Shown here: in pieces, positions 18,197-25,895 of the stretch
How positions within the stretch are numbered: position 1 is the stretch's first letter
How the letters are laid out: every line of letters begins with the position of its first letter
From: Bacillus sp. NTK074B
GTDB taxonomy: Bacteria; Bacillota; Bacilli; Bacillales; Bacillaceae_B
Direction of reading: 5' to 3'
NCBI RefSeq assembly: GCF_017303375.1
Contig: NZ_JAFKOH010000001.1
Location: forward strand, 124,001-188,000
DNA length: 64,000 bases
Notes under the pieces: generated by a model
Seen by the model: only the letters and a program-made list of their open reading frames with translations
What the model was told of the DNA's origin: nothing
The model's database searches: none
Position numbers and translations under genes: made by a program

Positions 18197-18864
18197 TGGA
18201 ACATAAACAGTGACGTAAATGTCAAAGCCTGCTTCAATTCATTTGAAAGAGTGTCTGCAACTGTTGGGTTCACACCTTTTTTGTAGATCCATTCTTCACC
18301 AATTTTCTTCCATCCTATGTCATCCGCCAGCTTCTCCAACTCCCATGGCATCATTGTATTACAAATCACCTCTTCACCATGAAGACGTGCATATGCATTT
18401 TCCCTCGGGTGAGCTGTTGGGCCCAAGAGGCCGATACAAATGTATCCATCTTCCGGAAGCACACGCCCTATCTCCTTCAGTGTGTGCAATGGGTTTTCCG
18501 TCCATTCTATTGAATTGATCGCCATGACAGCATCAAATTGACCATCATCAAATGGAAGTGAGCGAAGATCTCCCTGTACGAATGATAACGTTTCCCTCTC
18601 TTGCTTTCTCGCAATGTCTACCATATTTTGAGAAAAATCCAAGCCTGTCACAACGAATCCTTTATTATATAGAAGGTATGAGCCATATCCGTCGCCGCAG
18701 CCTAAATCTGCAACGGTTTTCACATTTTCTGTATACTCACTAAAGAAAGGGATGACAGCCTTTCTGCTTCCACTTGTCCACATTTCAACACTCTTTGAAT
18801 GCCAATGATCTGCATTATTCTCCCAGCGGGTTTTGGCACTTGTATGCCATTCTGAACTTTTCAT
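18190..18864 (-). CDS. Class I SAM-dependent methyltransferase
   Basis: A 224-residue methyltransferase of the UbiE/type 11 group. Motif I is VADLGCGDGYGSYLL near residue 52, followed by the acidic GLDFS at strand 2, QGDLRSLPF and FDAVMAINSIEWTENP (motif IV region), then VLPEDGYICIGLLGP (motif VI). The N terminus includes HWHSKSVEMWTSGSR. The substrate is unknown. It is monocistronic and ends in a shared terminator. Confidence 0.85.
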   Translation of the reverse strand: MKSSEWHTSAKTRWENNADHWHSKSVEMWTSGSRKAVIPFFSEYTENVKTVADLGCGDGYGSYLLYNKGFVVTGLDFSQNMVDIARKQERETLSFVQGDLRSLPFDDGQFDAVMAINSIEWTENPLHTLKEIGRVLPEDGYICIGLLGPTAHPRENAYARLHGEEVICNTMMPWELEKLADDIGWKKIGEEWIYKKGVNPTVADTLSNELKQALTFTSLFMFQK

Positions 18865-19067
18865 ACGTACACCTCAATATTTTTTGTCTATTTATCTATA
18901 TTCTCAATCCACAACTGAAATCCTTCTTTTTTCTACTCGATAAAATTCGCCAAAATGGATAAATAATAATATTATGTAAACTTATCTGTTCATTCATGTT
19001 CTGCTTATGCTTTCCTTCTGATTTGTTCATACTAAGCTTATAGAATGAATATGAAAGGTGAGGTCAT

Positions 19068-19286
19068 ATGGAAGGAATATCGAAAGTGCAGCGAAATTAT
19101 CATGGAGACATCATAAGTTTCCAAACTAGTTCAGGCAGAATTATTTCCTATCGAAAAGCTGTACTGGAAGCCTCTGAAGGATTACTTCAGGGAGTGACTT
19201 TATATGAAAATGAATGGGGCGAAACGGAATTAACCAGTATGATGGTCGATGACGGAAGTTTTAATGATTATCCTACCATTTTTTAA
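19068..19286 (+). CDS. DUF3892 family small protein
   Basis: A 72-residue soluble protein with AGGTGAG upstream of ATG 19068. The pattern I-x-K-V-x-(12)-F-x-T-x-S-G-R-I-I-S-Y-x-x-A-V and GLLQGVTLYENEWGET matches the DUF3892 fold of unknown role, common in bacilli as a standalone small protein. It is convergent with mntR and shares a terminator with it. Confidence 0.7.
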   Translation: MEGISKVQRNYHGDIISFQTSSGRIISYRKAVLEASEGLLQGVTLYENEWGETELTSMMVDDGSFNDYPTIF

Positions 19287-19301
19287 TTCAGATACCGCCT
19301 A

Positions 19302-19333
19302 AAAAGGCCTCTCATGATTGAAAGGCCTTTTGT
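19302..19333. terminator. Terminator between DUF3892 gene and mntR
   Basis: AAAAGGCCT/AGGCCTTTT stem (19302-19310 with 19323-19331), usable in both directions. Confidence 0.8.
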
Positions 19334-19376
19334 TCATGACTGTCTATTCGTCTTGTAAGGACGTGAAGAATGGATT

Positions 19377-19793
19377 TTACTCACTTCTGTTTTGAATCGT
19401 TCTCAGCCCTTCTACCCTGTCCTTTTCTTCTTCGAAAAATTGTACTAGATCTCCAATACGGTCTATGGAATCCCAGCTAAGATGATGTTCGATTCCTTCC
19501 ACATCTTCATAAATATGTTCTTCTTTCACACCAATCACACGAAGGAATTGTTCTAAAAGTTCATGTCTGTATACTAAACGCTTTCCTACTTTATTTCCTT
19601 TTGGAGTCAGAACCAGTCCCCGATATTTCTCGTAAATGAGGTAATCATCCTTATCTAACTTCTGCACCATTTTGGTAACTGAGGAGGGGTGGACAGATAA
19701 AGCTTCTGCAATATCCGATACTCTGGCATAACCTTTATTCTCAATTAACATGTAAATCTGTTCTATATAATCTTCCATACTTGGTGTAGGCAT
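19377..19793 (-). CDS. mntR: Manganese-responsive transcriptional regulator MntR
   Basis: A 138-residue DtxR-family repressor nearly identical in pattern to B. subtilis MntR. The winged helix occupies residues 1-70 ([21 protein letters not shown] recognition region). All MntR metal ligands are present: Asp8, Glu11, His77, Glu99, Glu102 and His103. Asp8 marks a manganese- rather than iron-selective site. It represses Mn uptake (mntH, mntABCD) when Mn is replete. No MntR target gene lies in the window. Confidence 0.96.
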   Translation of the reverse strand: MPTPSMEDYIEQIYMLIENKGYARVSDIAEALSVHPSSVTKMVQKLDKDDYLIYEKYRGLVLTPKGNKVGKRLVYRHELLEQFLRVIGVKEEHIYEDVEGIEHHLSWDSIDRIGDLVQFFEEEKDRVEGLRTIQNRSE

Positions 19794-19929
19794 TCTTTAC
19801 CCTCCAAATTCCCATAAATATCATTAAAAGTTTACTATAACTACAGAGTGAATACAACCCAGTCCCACCAGACGTCTTGTATCCATAAGGCACGGCCAAA
19901 TACAATTCCTTTAAGATAAATGACAAATG

Positions 19930-19958
19930 TTGACTCGAAAAACTTCATATTGTATAGT
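19930..19958 (+). promoter_or_regulatory. SigA promoter of cspD
   Basis: TTGACT (19930-19935), 17-base spacer, TATAGT (19953-19958). Transcription from about 19965 leaves a ~114-base 5' leader before the cspD start, as expected of cold-shock genes whose leaders fold in a temperature-dependent way. Confidence 0.85.
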
Positions 19959-20078
19959 AAAGACATCATTGAAATGGATGATTTTCATGCTTACTCTTAA
20001 GCCCTGAGGATCCATCATTTCATGAAAACTATTTTCCACAGGCACAGATGTGCCCGAACGATTTAGGAGGATTCTAAC

Positions 20079-20279
20079 ATGCAAAACGGTAAAGTAAAAT
20101 GGTTTAACAACGAAAAAGGCTTTGGATTCATCGAAGTTGAAGGCGGAGAAGATGTATTCGTTCACTTCTCAGCGATTCAAGGTGAAGGGTTCAAATCATT
20201 AGAAGAAGGTCAAGAAGTTTCTTTTGAAGTTGTTGAAGGAAACCGCGGACCACAGGCAGCAAACGTAGTTAAATTATAA
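20079..20279 (+). CDS. cspD: Cold shock protein CspD
   Basis: A 66-residue single cold-shock domain with RNP1 KGFGFI (residues 13-18) and RNP2 VFVHF (about 26-30). It binds single-stranded nucleic acid and acts as an RNA chaperone. TAGGAGG precedes the ATG at optimal spacing. The gene follows a long leader behind a consensus promoter and ends at a strong hairpin. Assignment as cspD rests on neighbours (ugtP on one side, ypeQ-ypeP on the other) as in B. subtilis. Confidence 0.95.
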   Translation: MQNGKVKWFNNEKGFGFIEVEGGEDVFVHFSAIQGEGFKSLEEGQEVSFEVVEGNRGPQAANVVKL

Positions 20280-20304
20280 TTGTACAAAACAATAGATCAA
20301 ACAT

Positions 20305-20334
20305 AAAAGGCAGCCATTCCTGGCTGCCTTTTAT
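20305..20334. terminator. Terminator between cspD and ypeQ
   Basis: Perfect 12-bp stem AAAAGGCAGCCA/TGGCTGCCTTTT (20305-20316, 20321-20332) with a 4-base loop; convergent genes share it. Confidence 0.92.
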
Positions 20335-20528
20335 GTTTGATGCGCATCCTTCCTCTTCAATCGTTCTCCGTACTGTCGAATTTGTTCGCCAATGGTGCAT
20401 TGTTCTATGCAAAAGCGGTGTGCATAGGTTTTGCCGTACTCTTTACGAAAATGTGCTTTAAGTAAGCAATCGTTACAATAGGTGTCAACAAGTTCATCCA
20501 CTCTATCCACCACTTCTTTTCGATTCAT
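20331..20528 (-). CDS. ypeQ: Small zinc-finger protein (YpeQ)
   Basis: A 65-residue protein with Cys pattern C-N-D-C (residues 18-21), then C40 and C44 in HRFCIEQCTIGEQIRQYG. This is the zinc-finger family of YpeQ, a small bacillus protein of unknown function. The gene lies between cspD and ypeP as in B. subtilis. Its stop overlaps the shared terminator with cspD. Confidence 0.8.
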   Translation of the reverse strand: MNRKEVVDRVDELVDTYCNDCLLKAHFRKEYGKTYAHRFCIEQCTIGEQIRQYGERLKRKDAHQT

Positions 20529-20592
20529 GAAATCACTCCTAGAATTATAACAGTGTTCGTTTTATTTATAGAGTATATAATACACGGTGAAA

Positions 20593-21249
20593 TTATTCTA
20601 ACCGTTTGTTACTGTGAACCTTTGTACCCTGCAATGCCTGGTTGGCGAGCTTGTCGGCTTCTTTATTGTCTTTCCTGCCCAGGATAATGAGCTCGGGTTT
20701 CAGACCAAGCCTAAGGATACGTGCTTCAATCCTGTCAAGCCACCTGTTTAACCCTTCTTCATAACTTGGCCATTCTCCCTCCAACTGTTTCATCACCACT
20801 TGGGAATCCCCCTTAATTATACAAGGAACATTTTTCACCCCGATTTCTTCTAGGAGATCAAGGGCAATATGTAATGCTGCGTATTCTGCTTCATTATTGT
20901 TTTCGATATCCTTTAGGAGTTCATTTCTCCTGATTCGAAAAGATTCCCCGCCTTTATCATAATAGATGACAATTCCGGCACCTGCATAATTCGTTTCCTT
21001 ATCATACCCACCGTCAAAGAACACTACGATGTTTTCTGGTTCTTTCTCCAACTCCTGATTCAATCTGAGGAACTCTTTCCTTGTCCATGTACTCCCCATT
21101 TCATCTACAATTTCAAGTTCAATAACTCTTCCTGTTTTCATAAGATCCTCCACATGAATCATGGTTTCTTTCCGTGGAAAATAATTGGATTCAAACCATA
21201 AATTTGAAGCCATTTTACTCTTATATTTAAATTTGATTTTCATTTCCAT
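20593..21249 (-). CDS. ypeP: RNase H-fold protein (YpeP)
   Basis: A 218-residue protein from ATG 21249, chosen because GGAGTGG lies 6 bases upstream; the longer frame has no ribosome site. An N-terminal region of ~70 residues precedes an RNase HI-type domain with intact acidic residues: FFDGGYDKETNYAGAGIVIY (Asp), NNNEAEYAAL (Glu), KGDSQVVMKQL (Asp) and DNKEADKLAN (Asp). A nuclease activity is therefore possible, although close homologues are poorly characterised. A second RNase H-fold gene, ypdQ, lies 1 kb away, the same pairing as in B. subtilis. Confidence 0.85.
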   Translation of the reverse strand: MEMKIKFKYKSKMASNLWFESNYFPRKETMIHVEDLMKTGRVIELEIVDEMGSTWTRKEFLRLNQELEKEPENIVVFFDGGYDKETNYAGAGIVIYYDKGGESFRIRRNELLKDIENNNEAEYAALHIALDLLEEIGVKNVPCIIKGDSQVVMKQLEGEWPSYEEGLNRWLDRIEARILRLGLKPELIILGRKDNKEADKLANQALQGTKVHSNKRLE

Positions 21250-21345
21250 CGTCATCCACTCCGTTTTCTCCATTTTATTGTTCAAAATCATTTTTCTTTG
21301 TATAATGAGGACTATTGTTTCATTCACGATTAGGAGGACTTTTTT

Positions 21346-22026
21346 ATGTTTAATATATGGTTTGGTTTTGTTTTTGTACTCATCACATTCTCATGTTTAC
21401 TGATCATGTATAGAATGTTTGGACGAACCGGACTCTTTGTCTGGATTGGGATTTCCACCATTCTTGCAAATCTGCAGGTCGTAAAGACAATCGAAATCTT
21501 CGGGATGACCGCCACGTTAGGAAATGCGATGTATGGTACCGCGTTTTTAGTGACAGATATCCTGAATGAAAAGTACGGGAAGAAGGATGCTCAAAAAGCC
21601 GTATGGCTTGGATTCTTCACATTGATCGTTATGACTATTATTATGCAACTGGCACTCCAATTTCAACCACATCCTGATGACTTCGCACAGGAATCCCTGG
21701 CGACGATTTTTGGCATCATCCCACGAATTGCCCTTGGGAGCCTGGCTGCTTACCTGGTCAGTCAGTTAACAGATGTATATATCTTCACTTATCTAAAGGA
21801 GAAATTCCCGACAGACGCACAGTTTTGGATTCGAAACAATGGGAGTACGATGGTGAGTCAGCTATTGGATACACTTGTTTTTACCAGCATTGCTTTCCTG
21901 GGGGAATATCCAATGGATGTTTGGTTTGAAATATTTATTACAACCTATCTCCTCAAATGGATCATTTCCCTCATGGATACCCCATTTGGATACATCGCTA
22001 AACGATTTCCCAAAAATATCGACTAG
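21346..22026 (+). CDS. ypdP: Queuosine precursor transporter (YpdP/YhhQ family)
   Basis: A 226-residue integral membrane protein of the VUT/YhhQ family, with about six hydrophobic segments. The conserved ILANLQVVKTIEIFG, NAMYGTAFLVTDILNEKYGKKDA and RNNGSTMVSQLLDTLVFTSIAFLG blocks are clear. E. coli YhhQ imports the queuosine precursors preQ0/preQ1. Ribosome site TAGGAGG precedes the ATG. No preQ1 riboswitch is visible in the short leader. A GTCCAGT hairpin follows at 22036-22065. Confidence 0.88.
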   Translation: MFNIWFGFVFVLITFSCLLIMYRMFGRTGLFVWIGISTILANLQVVKTIEIFGMTATLGNAMYGTAFLVTDILNEKYGKKDAQKAVWLGFFTLIVMTIIMQLALQFQPHPDDFAQESLATIFGIIPRIALGSLAAYLVSQLTDVYIFTYLKEKFPTDAQFWIRNNGSTMVSQLLDTLVFTSIAFLGEYPMDVWFEIFITTYLLKWIISLMDTPFGYIAKRFPKNID

Positions 22027-22035
22027 CCGCAGGGA

Positions 22036-22065
22036 AACGTCCAGTTCCAATATACACTGGACGTT
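22036..22065 (+). terminator. Hairpin after ypdP
   Basis: Perfect 10-bp stem AACGTCCAGT/ACTGGACGTT (22036-22045, 22056-22065). No T-run follows, so it may be a weak terminator or mRNA-stabilising stem. Confidence 0.5.
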
Positions 22066-22182
22066 ACATATGTTCTGTAATGCATACTGAGAGAGCATGA
22101 TGAATATTCCTCTAAACAACATCCTGAATAGTATATATGCTACTATATGTTTATAAAATGAACTCGGATGAGGTGAAGAAAA

Positions 22183-22569
22183 GTGATAGAAGTGAATATT
22201 GATGGGGCAAGCGCAGGGAACCCGGGTCCAAGTGGGGCAGGAATATTTATTAAGAACAACGGGGTAGTAGAAAAACACTCCATTCCTTTAGGAGTGATGG
22301 ATAATCACGAAGCCGAATTCCATGCTTGCAGGATTGCACTTGAAATGTGTTTGGAGAAGCAAGCAGATACTGTTTGGCTTCGAAGTGATTCTCAAGCTGT
22401 AGTTCAAGGGATTGAGAAAGAGTTTGTACGGAACAGTCAATATAAACCTTTGCTCCAAGAAATATTGAATCTCACAAGACAAATGAACCTTTTCTTTGTC
22501 AAATGGGTACCAAGTAAGGAAAATAAAGCAGCGGATGAATTGGCTCGCAAAGCCATCCATCTTAATTAA
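22183..22569 (+). CDS. ypdQ: RNase HI family protein (YpdQ)
   Basis: A 128-residue stand-alone RNase H domain starting with GTG 22183 (GAGGTGA upstream). The DEDD set is complete: Asp6-7 in NIDGASAGNPGPSG, Glu in HEAEFHACRIAL near residue 45, Asp in LRSDSQAVVQG near residue 69 and Asp in ENKAADELARKA near residue 118. It lacks the basic handle of E. coli RNase HI. B. subtilis YpdQ is described as RNase H-like without strong activity; activity here is unproven. Confidence 0.88.
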   Translation: MIEVNIDGASAGNPGPSGAGIFIKNNGVVEKHSIPLGVMDNHEAEFHACRIALEMCLEKQADTVWLRSDSQAVVQGIEKEFVRNSQYKPLLQEILNLTRQMNLFFVKWVPSKENKAADELARKAIHLN

Positions 22570-22700
22570 AGGGGAATTGTTTCCCTGATCGGGATAGCTC
22601 TTGTATGGTCTTTCAATTCGCCATTGAAATCCTTCCCCTTCCCTTAAAGTGAAACAGAAGAGCCTTTATAAGGCCCTTCTATTTCTTTAATCCATTCTAA

Positions 22701-22736
22701 AGACCACCGGAGGAGCTCTCCGGTGGTCTATTTTTG
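22701..22736. terminator. Strong terminator between ypdQ and the DUF6123-like gene
   Basis: Perfect 12-bp GC-rich stem AGACCACCGGAG/CTCCGGTGGTCT (22701-22729) then ATTTTT. A weaker AGCCTT/AAGGCC-type stem lies just before it near 22660-22680. Confidence 0.9.
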
Positions 22737-22764
22737 ACGCAGATCAAATCTTTTGTTTCAATCC

Positions 22765-23031
22765 CTATGCCAAACCCTGCCTCTCCATCCATCTCAATGC
22801 TTCTTTTCTGGAAGAAATCTGTTGGGAGTGTAGTCTTTCCAGTATAGACATATAGAAACTGCTGTCAAATTGTTTTTGCGCTTTTAATGTGATTTCTATG
22901 GCACTGTTGACCAGTTCATCCGGGGCATCTGTATATTTCTTCCCGAAATAGATGAAGCCGATTGCGTCTTCATGGAATTTAAAGCCTTTGTTTTCCAAGT
23001 CTATGAGAAAATCTTCTGTTGTCTTTTTCAC
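22765..23031 (-). CDS. Small conserved bacillus protein (DUF6123-like)
   Basis: An 88-residue soluble protein. GTG 23031 is favoured because AAGGTGA sits 8 bases upstream; GTG 23043 is the alternative. It is predicted mostly helical, with the conserved-looking GFKFHEDAIGFIYFGKKYTDAPDEL and SILERLHSQQISSRKEALRWMERQG. I associate it tentatively with the uncharacterised DUF6123 family. It is 34 bases downstream of the yuiD-like gene and likely co-transcribed. Confidence 0.65.
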   Translation of the reverse strand: MKKTTEDFLIDLENKGFKFHEDAIGFIYFGKKYTDAPDELVNSAIEITLKAQKQFDSSFYMSILERLHSQQISSRKEALRWMERQGLA

Positions 23032-23065
23032 GTTTCCCCTCACCTTATCACCACTTTGTCTTACC

Positions 23066-23554
23066 TTATCTTACAGAAAATCTTTTCTTTTGCCTATCCT
23101 TTTTGGTAAACAAGAAGGCAATGAAGCCAAATAGGGATCCGAGTAATGCCCCGCCCACCACTTCCTGGGGCTGATGTCCGAGCATTTCCTTCAGTCTCTT
23201 CGGTTTTTTTTCTTCAAATTCCACTGTTTCCTTTTCATGCGCTTTCCGGACGAGCTCATCCAGGCTATTTACTTTAAGGGTCAACTCACCGGTTTGCCTG
23301 CGGATCCCCTGGGCATCGTACATGACAATCAGACCGAATATGAAAGAAAGAGCGAAGTCGACCGTTCTAACCCCTCTCTTCAACGCAATAAATGTCGTCA
23401 AAGATGACACTCCAGCGCTATGTGAACTCGGCATTCCCCCTGTCTGGAAAAACAGCTCAGGCTTCCATTCCTTCTTCTTCCAAAAGTGCAGCGGGATCTT
23501 TAATCCCTGGGCAATGGCTATACTGATCAATGCAGTTACAATTCCTTTATTCAC
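23066..23554 (-). CDS. Divergent PAP2-family membrane protein (YuiD-like)
   Basis: A 162-residue membrane protein. GTG 23554 is chosen since GGGAGGTG lies just upstream. The PAP2-like signature appears as GGMPSSHSAGVSSLTTFIAL (SSHSA) and a preceding KPELFFQTGG, with GHQPQEVVGGALLGSLFGF at the C terminus. The family (DUF212, YuiD) is related to acid phosphatases and may act on lipid phosphates; the substrate is unknown. It is divergent from the sspL locus. Confidence 0.85.
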   Translation of the reverse strand: MNKGIVTALISIAIAQGLKIPLHFWKKKEWKPELFFQTGGMPSSHSAGVSSLTTFIALKRGVRTVDFALSFIFGLIVMYDAQGIRRQTGELTLKVNSLDELVRKAHEKETVEFEEKKPKRLKEMLGHQPQEVVGGALLGSLFGFIAFLFTKKDRQKKRFSVR

Positions 23555-23663
23555 CCTTACACCTCCCATAACTATAGTTTGTCCCAAATATCTCTCTGTA
23601 CATAGGGATATTTGAATGTAACATTGACAAAATAATAAAGATCTCTAGAGAAGGGTTTTTAAG

Positions 23664-23806
23664 ATGGCTAAGGGAACAATCAAAACAAAGGGAAGAAGGC
23701 TAAAAACGTAAACCCGCAAGGAATTTCCCAGGATGCTGAATTCGCGATGGAGCCGAAGAGCTCATTAGAAAATGCAACTAAAAGAAAAACTCAAAATAAT
23801 TCATAA
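23664..23806 (+). pseudogene. sspL: sspL (small acid-soluble spore protein L) with a one-base frameshift
   Basis: From ATG 23664 (GAAGGG 8 bases upstream) the frame gives MAKG and then stops after 15 residues. In the +1-shifted frame from about 23675 to the TAA at 23806, a typical SspL C-terminal part appears: NNQNKGKKAKNVNPQG, DAEFAMEPKSSLENATKRK. Adding one G to the GGG at 23672-23674 would fuse both parts into an intact 47-residue SspL. The gene lies before ypcP, exactly where sspL is in B. subtilis. Either the gene is broken or a base was lost in sequencing. A strong terminator follows. Confidence 0.85.
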
Positions 23807-23810
23807 CACA

Positions 23811-23850
23811 AAAAGTGTCAGGGATTATTTCGAAATCCCTGACACTTTTA
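23811..23850. terminator. Terminator between sspL and ypcP
   Basis: Perfect 16-bp stem AAAAGTGTCAGGGATT and complement (23811-23826, 23834-23849) with A/T tails in both directions. Confidence 0.93.
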
Positions 23851-23857
23851 TAAATGG

Positions 23858-24766
23858 TCAGCTGGAAGCCACCATTACATTTGAACCTACCAAAAACCTT
23901 CTAAGAACCTTCAATTCAAGGTCGTCCACGAGTGAGAGCGTATCTTGTGATACGTTATTCCACCTGGCTTCCTCAACGGAAACAGATAGTGGGACCTCAC
24001 AATGAATTTCGGCCAACTTTCTTGAAACATGCAGCATGTCCAGGTCTTCTTCAATTTTCTTCCGTTGAGAAGGGGTCAACTCGTTCAGATTGGCTAGAAT
24101 TCCTGATATATCATTATACTGTTGTATTAGCTTCATTGCCGTTTTCTCTCCAATTCCTTTAACGCCTGGATACCCGTCACTTGTATCTCCCATCAATGCT
24201 TTGACATCGATGAATTGTTGCGGGGTAATCCCTTTTTCTTCTTCAAAAATGGCTTTCGTATACGTTTGATAATTCCCAAAACCTTTTTTCAGCAGCATGA
24301 TATCAATGTTATCATCAAGAAGCTGAAGAAGATCCTGATCGCCACTTAATACAGAAACTTTTCGTTCGGACTGATGAAGCTTTGCAAGCGTCCCGATACA
24401 ATCGTCTGCTTCATAGCCGACCAAGCCCACGTTGGAGAGATTGAACCCTTCAGCCACCTCTTTTGCAAGATCGAATTGAGGAATCAATTCAACCGGAGGT
24501 GCATTACGGTTCGATTTGTAATCATTGAATACTTCATTGCGGAAAGTCTGGCTCCCCATATCCCAGCAAACAATGATATGGGTGGGTTTCACATGGTCAG
24601 CGGCCATCAGTAAATGCTTCATGAATCCCTGCACACCATTGGTTGGCAGTCCTTTCGAGTTCATCATGAATTGGCCCGTTACGGCTGTAGCAAAAAAAGA
24701 TCGAAATAATAATGCCATACCATCTATCAATAATAAGTGCTCGTTTTTATTTTCCAAATCATTCAC
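23858..24766 (-). CDS. ypcP: 5'-3' exonuclease (YpcP, FEN family)
   Basis: A 302-residue homologue of the 5' nuclease domain of DNA polymerase I, without a polymerase part. Metal-binding Asp residues are visible in LLLIDGMALLFRSF, IIVCWDMGSQTFRNEVFNDYKSNR, GYEADDCIGTLA, VLSGDQDLLQLL and MGDTSDGYPGVKGIGEKTA; the last is the helix-hairpin-helix start. It acts in Okazaki fragment or RNA-primer removal and repair. Order with sspL and dynA matches B. subtilis ypcP. Confidence 0.93.
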   Translation of the reverse strand: MNDLENKNEHLLLIDGMALLFRSFFATAVTGQFMMNSKGLPTNGVQGFMKHLLMAADHVKPTHIIVCWDMGSQTFRNEVFNDYKSNRNAPPVELIPQFDLAKEVAEGFNLSNVGLVGYEADDCIGTLAKLHQSERKVSVLSGDQDLLQLLDDNIDIMLLKKGFGNYQTYTKAIFEEEKGITPQQFIDVKALMGDTSDGYPGVKGIGEKTAMKLIQQYNDISGILANLNELTPSQRKKIEEDLDMLHVSRKLAEIHCEVPLSVSVEEARWNNVSQDTLSLVDDLELKVLRRFLVGSNVMVASS

Positions 24767-24816
24767 TCCTTCTCACTTCGTTCCGTTCACTTTTTAAAGT
24801 ATAACATACACGCATA

Positions 24817-24863
24817 AATAGCTAATTGGAAATGTGATGAACCTTTTCCAATTAGCTATTTTA
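24817..24863 (-). terminator. Terminator of the dynA-sulfurtransferase operon
   Basis: Stem AAATAGCTAATTGGAA with complement TTCCAATTAGCTATTT (24817-24832, 24846-24861), directly after the sulfurtransferase gene and before ypcP. Confidence 0.85.
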
Positions 24864-24866
24864 TGA

Positions 24867-25697
24867 TTATTCTTTCTCCACCTTGTGATCTTCATAAGAA
24901 ACCCAATCACTGTAGCTTCCCACATAAAGCTTCACATTGGTAAATCCGGCTTCCTTAAGAGTGATGAAATTAGGTGTGGCTGTTACACCCGATCCACAAT
25001 ACACGATAATAGGGTCTTCTTTCTTCAGCTCTTTGAAACGCTCATTTTGCTCGTTTCCACCAAGGAAATACCCTTCCTTTACCCCATCTGTCCAAGGATG
25101 GTTGACGGCACCAGGTATATGTCCTGGTATACGGTCAATCGGCTCTTCAAAACCACTGTAACGTTCCCTGCTCCGTGAGTCGATCAAAGGCGTGTTTCTT
25201 TCCCCATTAGCAATTTCCTTTACTTCTTCCAATGTAGCTATAATGTCTTCCTTGAAGTTGGGACGATAGCATTTTGAAGGGTACAGAGGCACAGTTGATT
25301 CCCTTTCCCCTTTCGCCTCTTTCCAAGCCGCAAATCCACCATTTAGAAGATAAACATTCTCGTGTCCGATATAATGGAATAACCACCAGCATCTCCCAGA
25401 GAAAGCCCCCTCCTTTTCATCGTAGATCACGATGGTTGTTTGATTGTCGATCCCCGCATCTTCGACTTTACGAAGGAAATTTTTCATATTCGGGATGGGA
25501 TGGCGTCCCCCGTGTTTTTTCACATACCCTGATAAATCCTTTTCAAGGTCGAAAAAGACAGCACCCGGTATATGGCTATGATTGTAGCGCTCCCGCCCTT
25601 TTCCTGGACTTCCTAAAGTAAAACGACAATCTATGACTCGTACATCCCTGTCATGAATATGATCCCTAAGCCAATCCACTTCAACGAGCACACTCAT
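24867..25697 (-). CDS. Thiosulfate/3-mercaptopyruvate sulfurtransferase
   Basis: A 276-residue two-domain rhodanese. The inactive N-terminal domain (1-130) carries DCRFTLGSPGKGRERYNHSHIPGAVFFDLEK pieces, and the active domain (155-270) carries DSRSRERYSG and HIPGAVN. The loop VYCGSGVTA holds catalytic Cys234. CGSGVT is the mercaptopyruvate-type loop rather than the CRKGVT of thiosulfate enzymes. Its ATG overlaps the stop of an upstream 59-residue Cys-rich ORF by four bases, so the two are translationally coupled in an operon with dynA. Confidence 0.92.
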   Translation of the reverse strand: MSVLVEVDWLRDHIHDRDVRVIDCRFTLGSPGKGRERYNHSHIPGAVFFDLEKDLSGYVKKHGGRHPIPNMKNFLRKVEDAGIDNQTTIVIYDEKEGAFSGRCWWLFHYIGHENVYLLNGGFAAWKEAKGERESTVPLYPSKCYRPNFKEDIIATLEEVKEIANGERNTPLIDSRSRERYSGFEEPIDRIPGHIPGAVNHPWTDGVKEGYFLGGNEQNERFKELKKEDPIIVYCGSGVTATPNFITLKEAGFTNVKLYVGSYSDWVSYEDHKVEKE

Positions 25698-25873
25698 GAT
25701 CTTATCCCCCTCTTCTTCATCAATTTCAATACTTCCTCCTTCGGTTCCCAGCAGGAAAATTGATAGGTGGTTTTCGTTTCAAAGCCAAGTCTTGAGCAAT
25801 AATAGGTGGTCCTACCATCCGACTTCATACCTCGAACGTGAATACAGGTGGCACAGCAGTGATAAGGATTCAT
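25694..25873 (-). CDS. Cys-rich 59-residue microprotein coupled to the sulfurtransferase
   Basis: ATG 25873 to TGA 25694; too short for standard gene finding. It starts MNPYHCCATC and has cysteines at residues 6, 7, 10, 26 and 41, with the last in FSCWEP. This spacing suggests a zinc-binding or redox fold. It lies 22 bases after the dynA stop and overlaps the sulfurtransferase ATG (ATGA). GGGGGACAATCTCT precedes the start. I do not recognise a named family. Coupling to a rhodanese makes a sulfur-relay or metal role thinkable but unproven. Confidence 0.75.
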   Translation of the reverse strand: MNPYHCCATCIHVRGMKSDGRTTYYCSRLGFETKTTYQFSCWEPKEEVLKLMKKRGIRS

Positions 25874-25895
25874 AGAGATTGTCCCCCTCGCTTCT

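Noticed and set aside
17993..18286. Open frame of 97 codons after ugtP and a 36-codon GTG frame
   Set aside because: It runs through the ugtP-methyltransferase terminator stem and into the antisense of the methyltransferase gene; no ribosome site and no family pattern.
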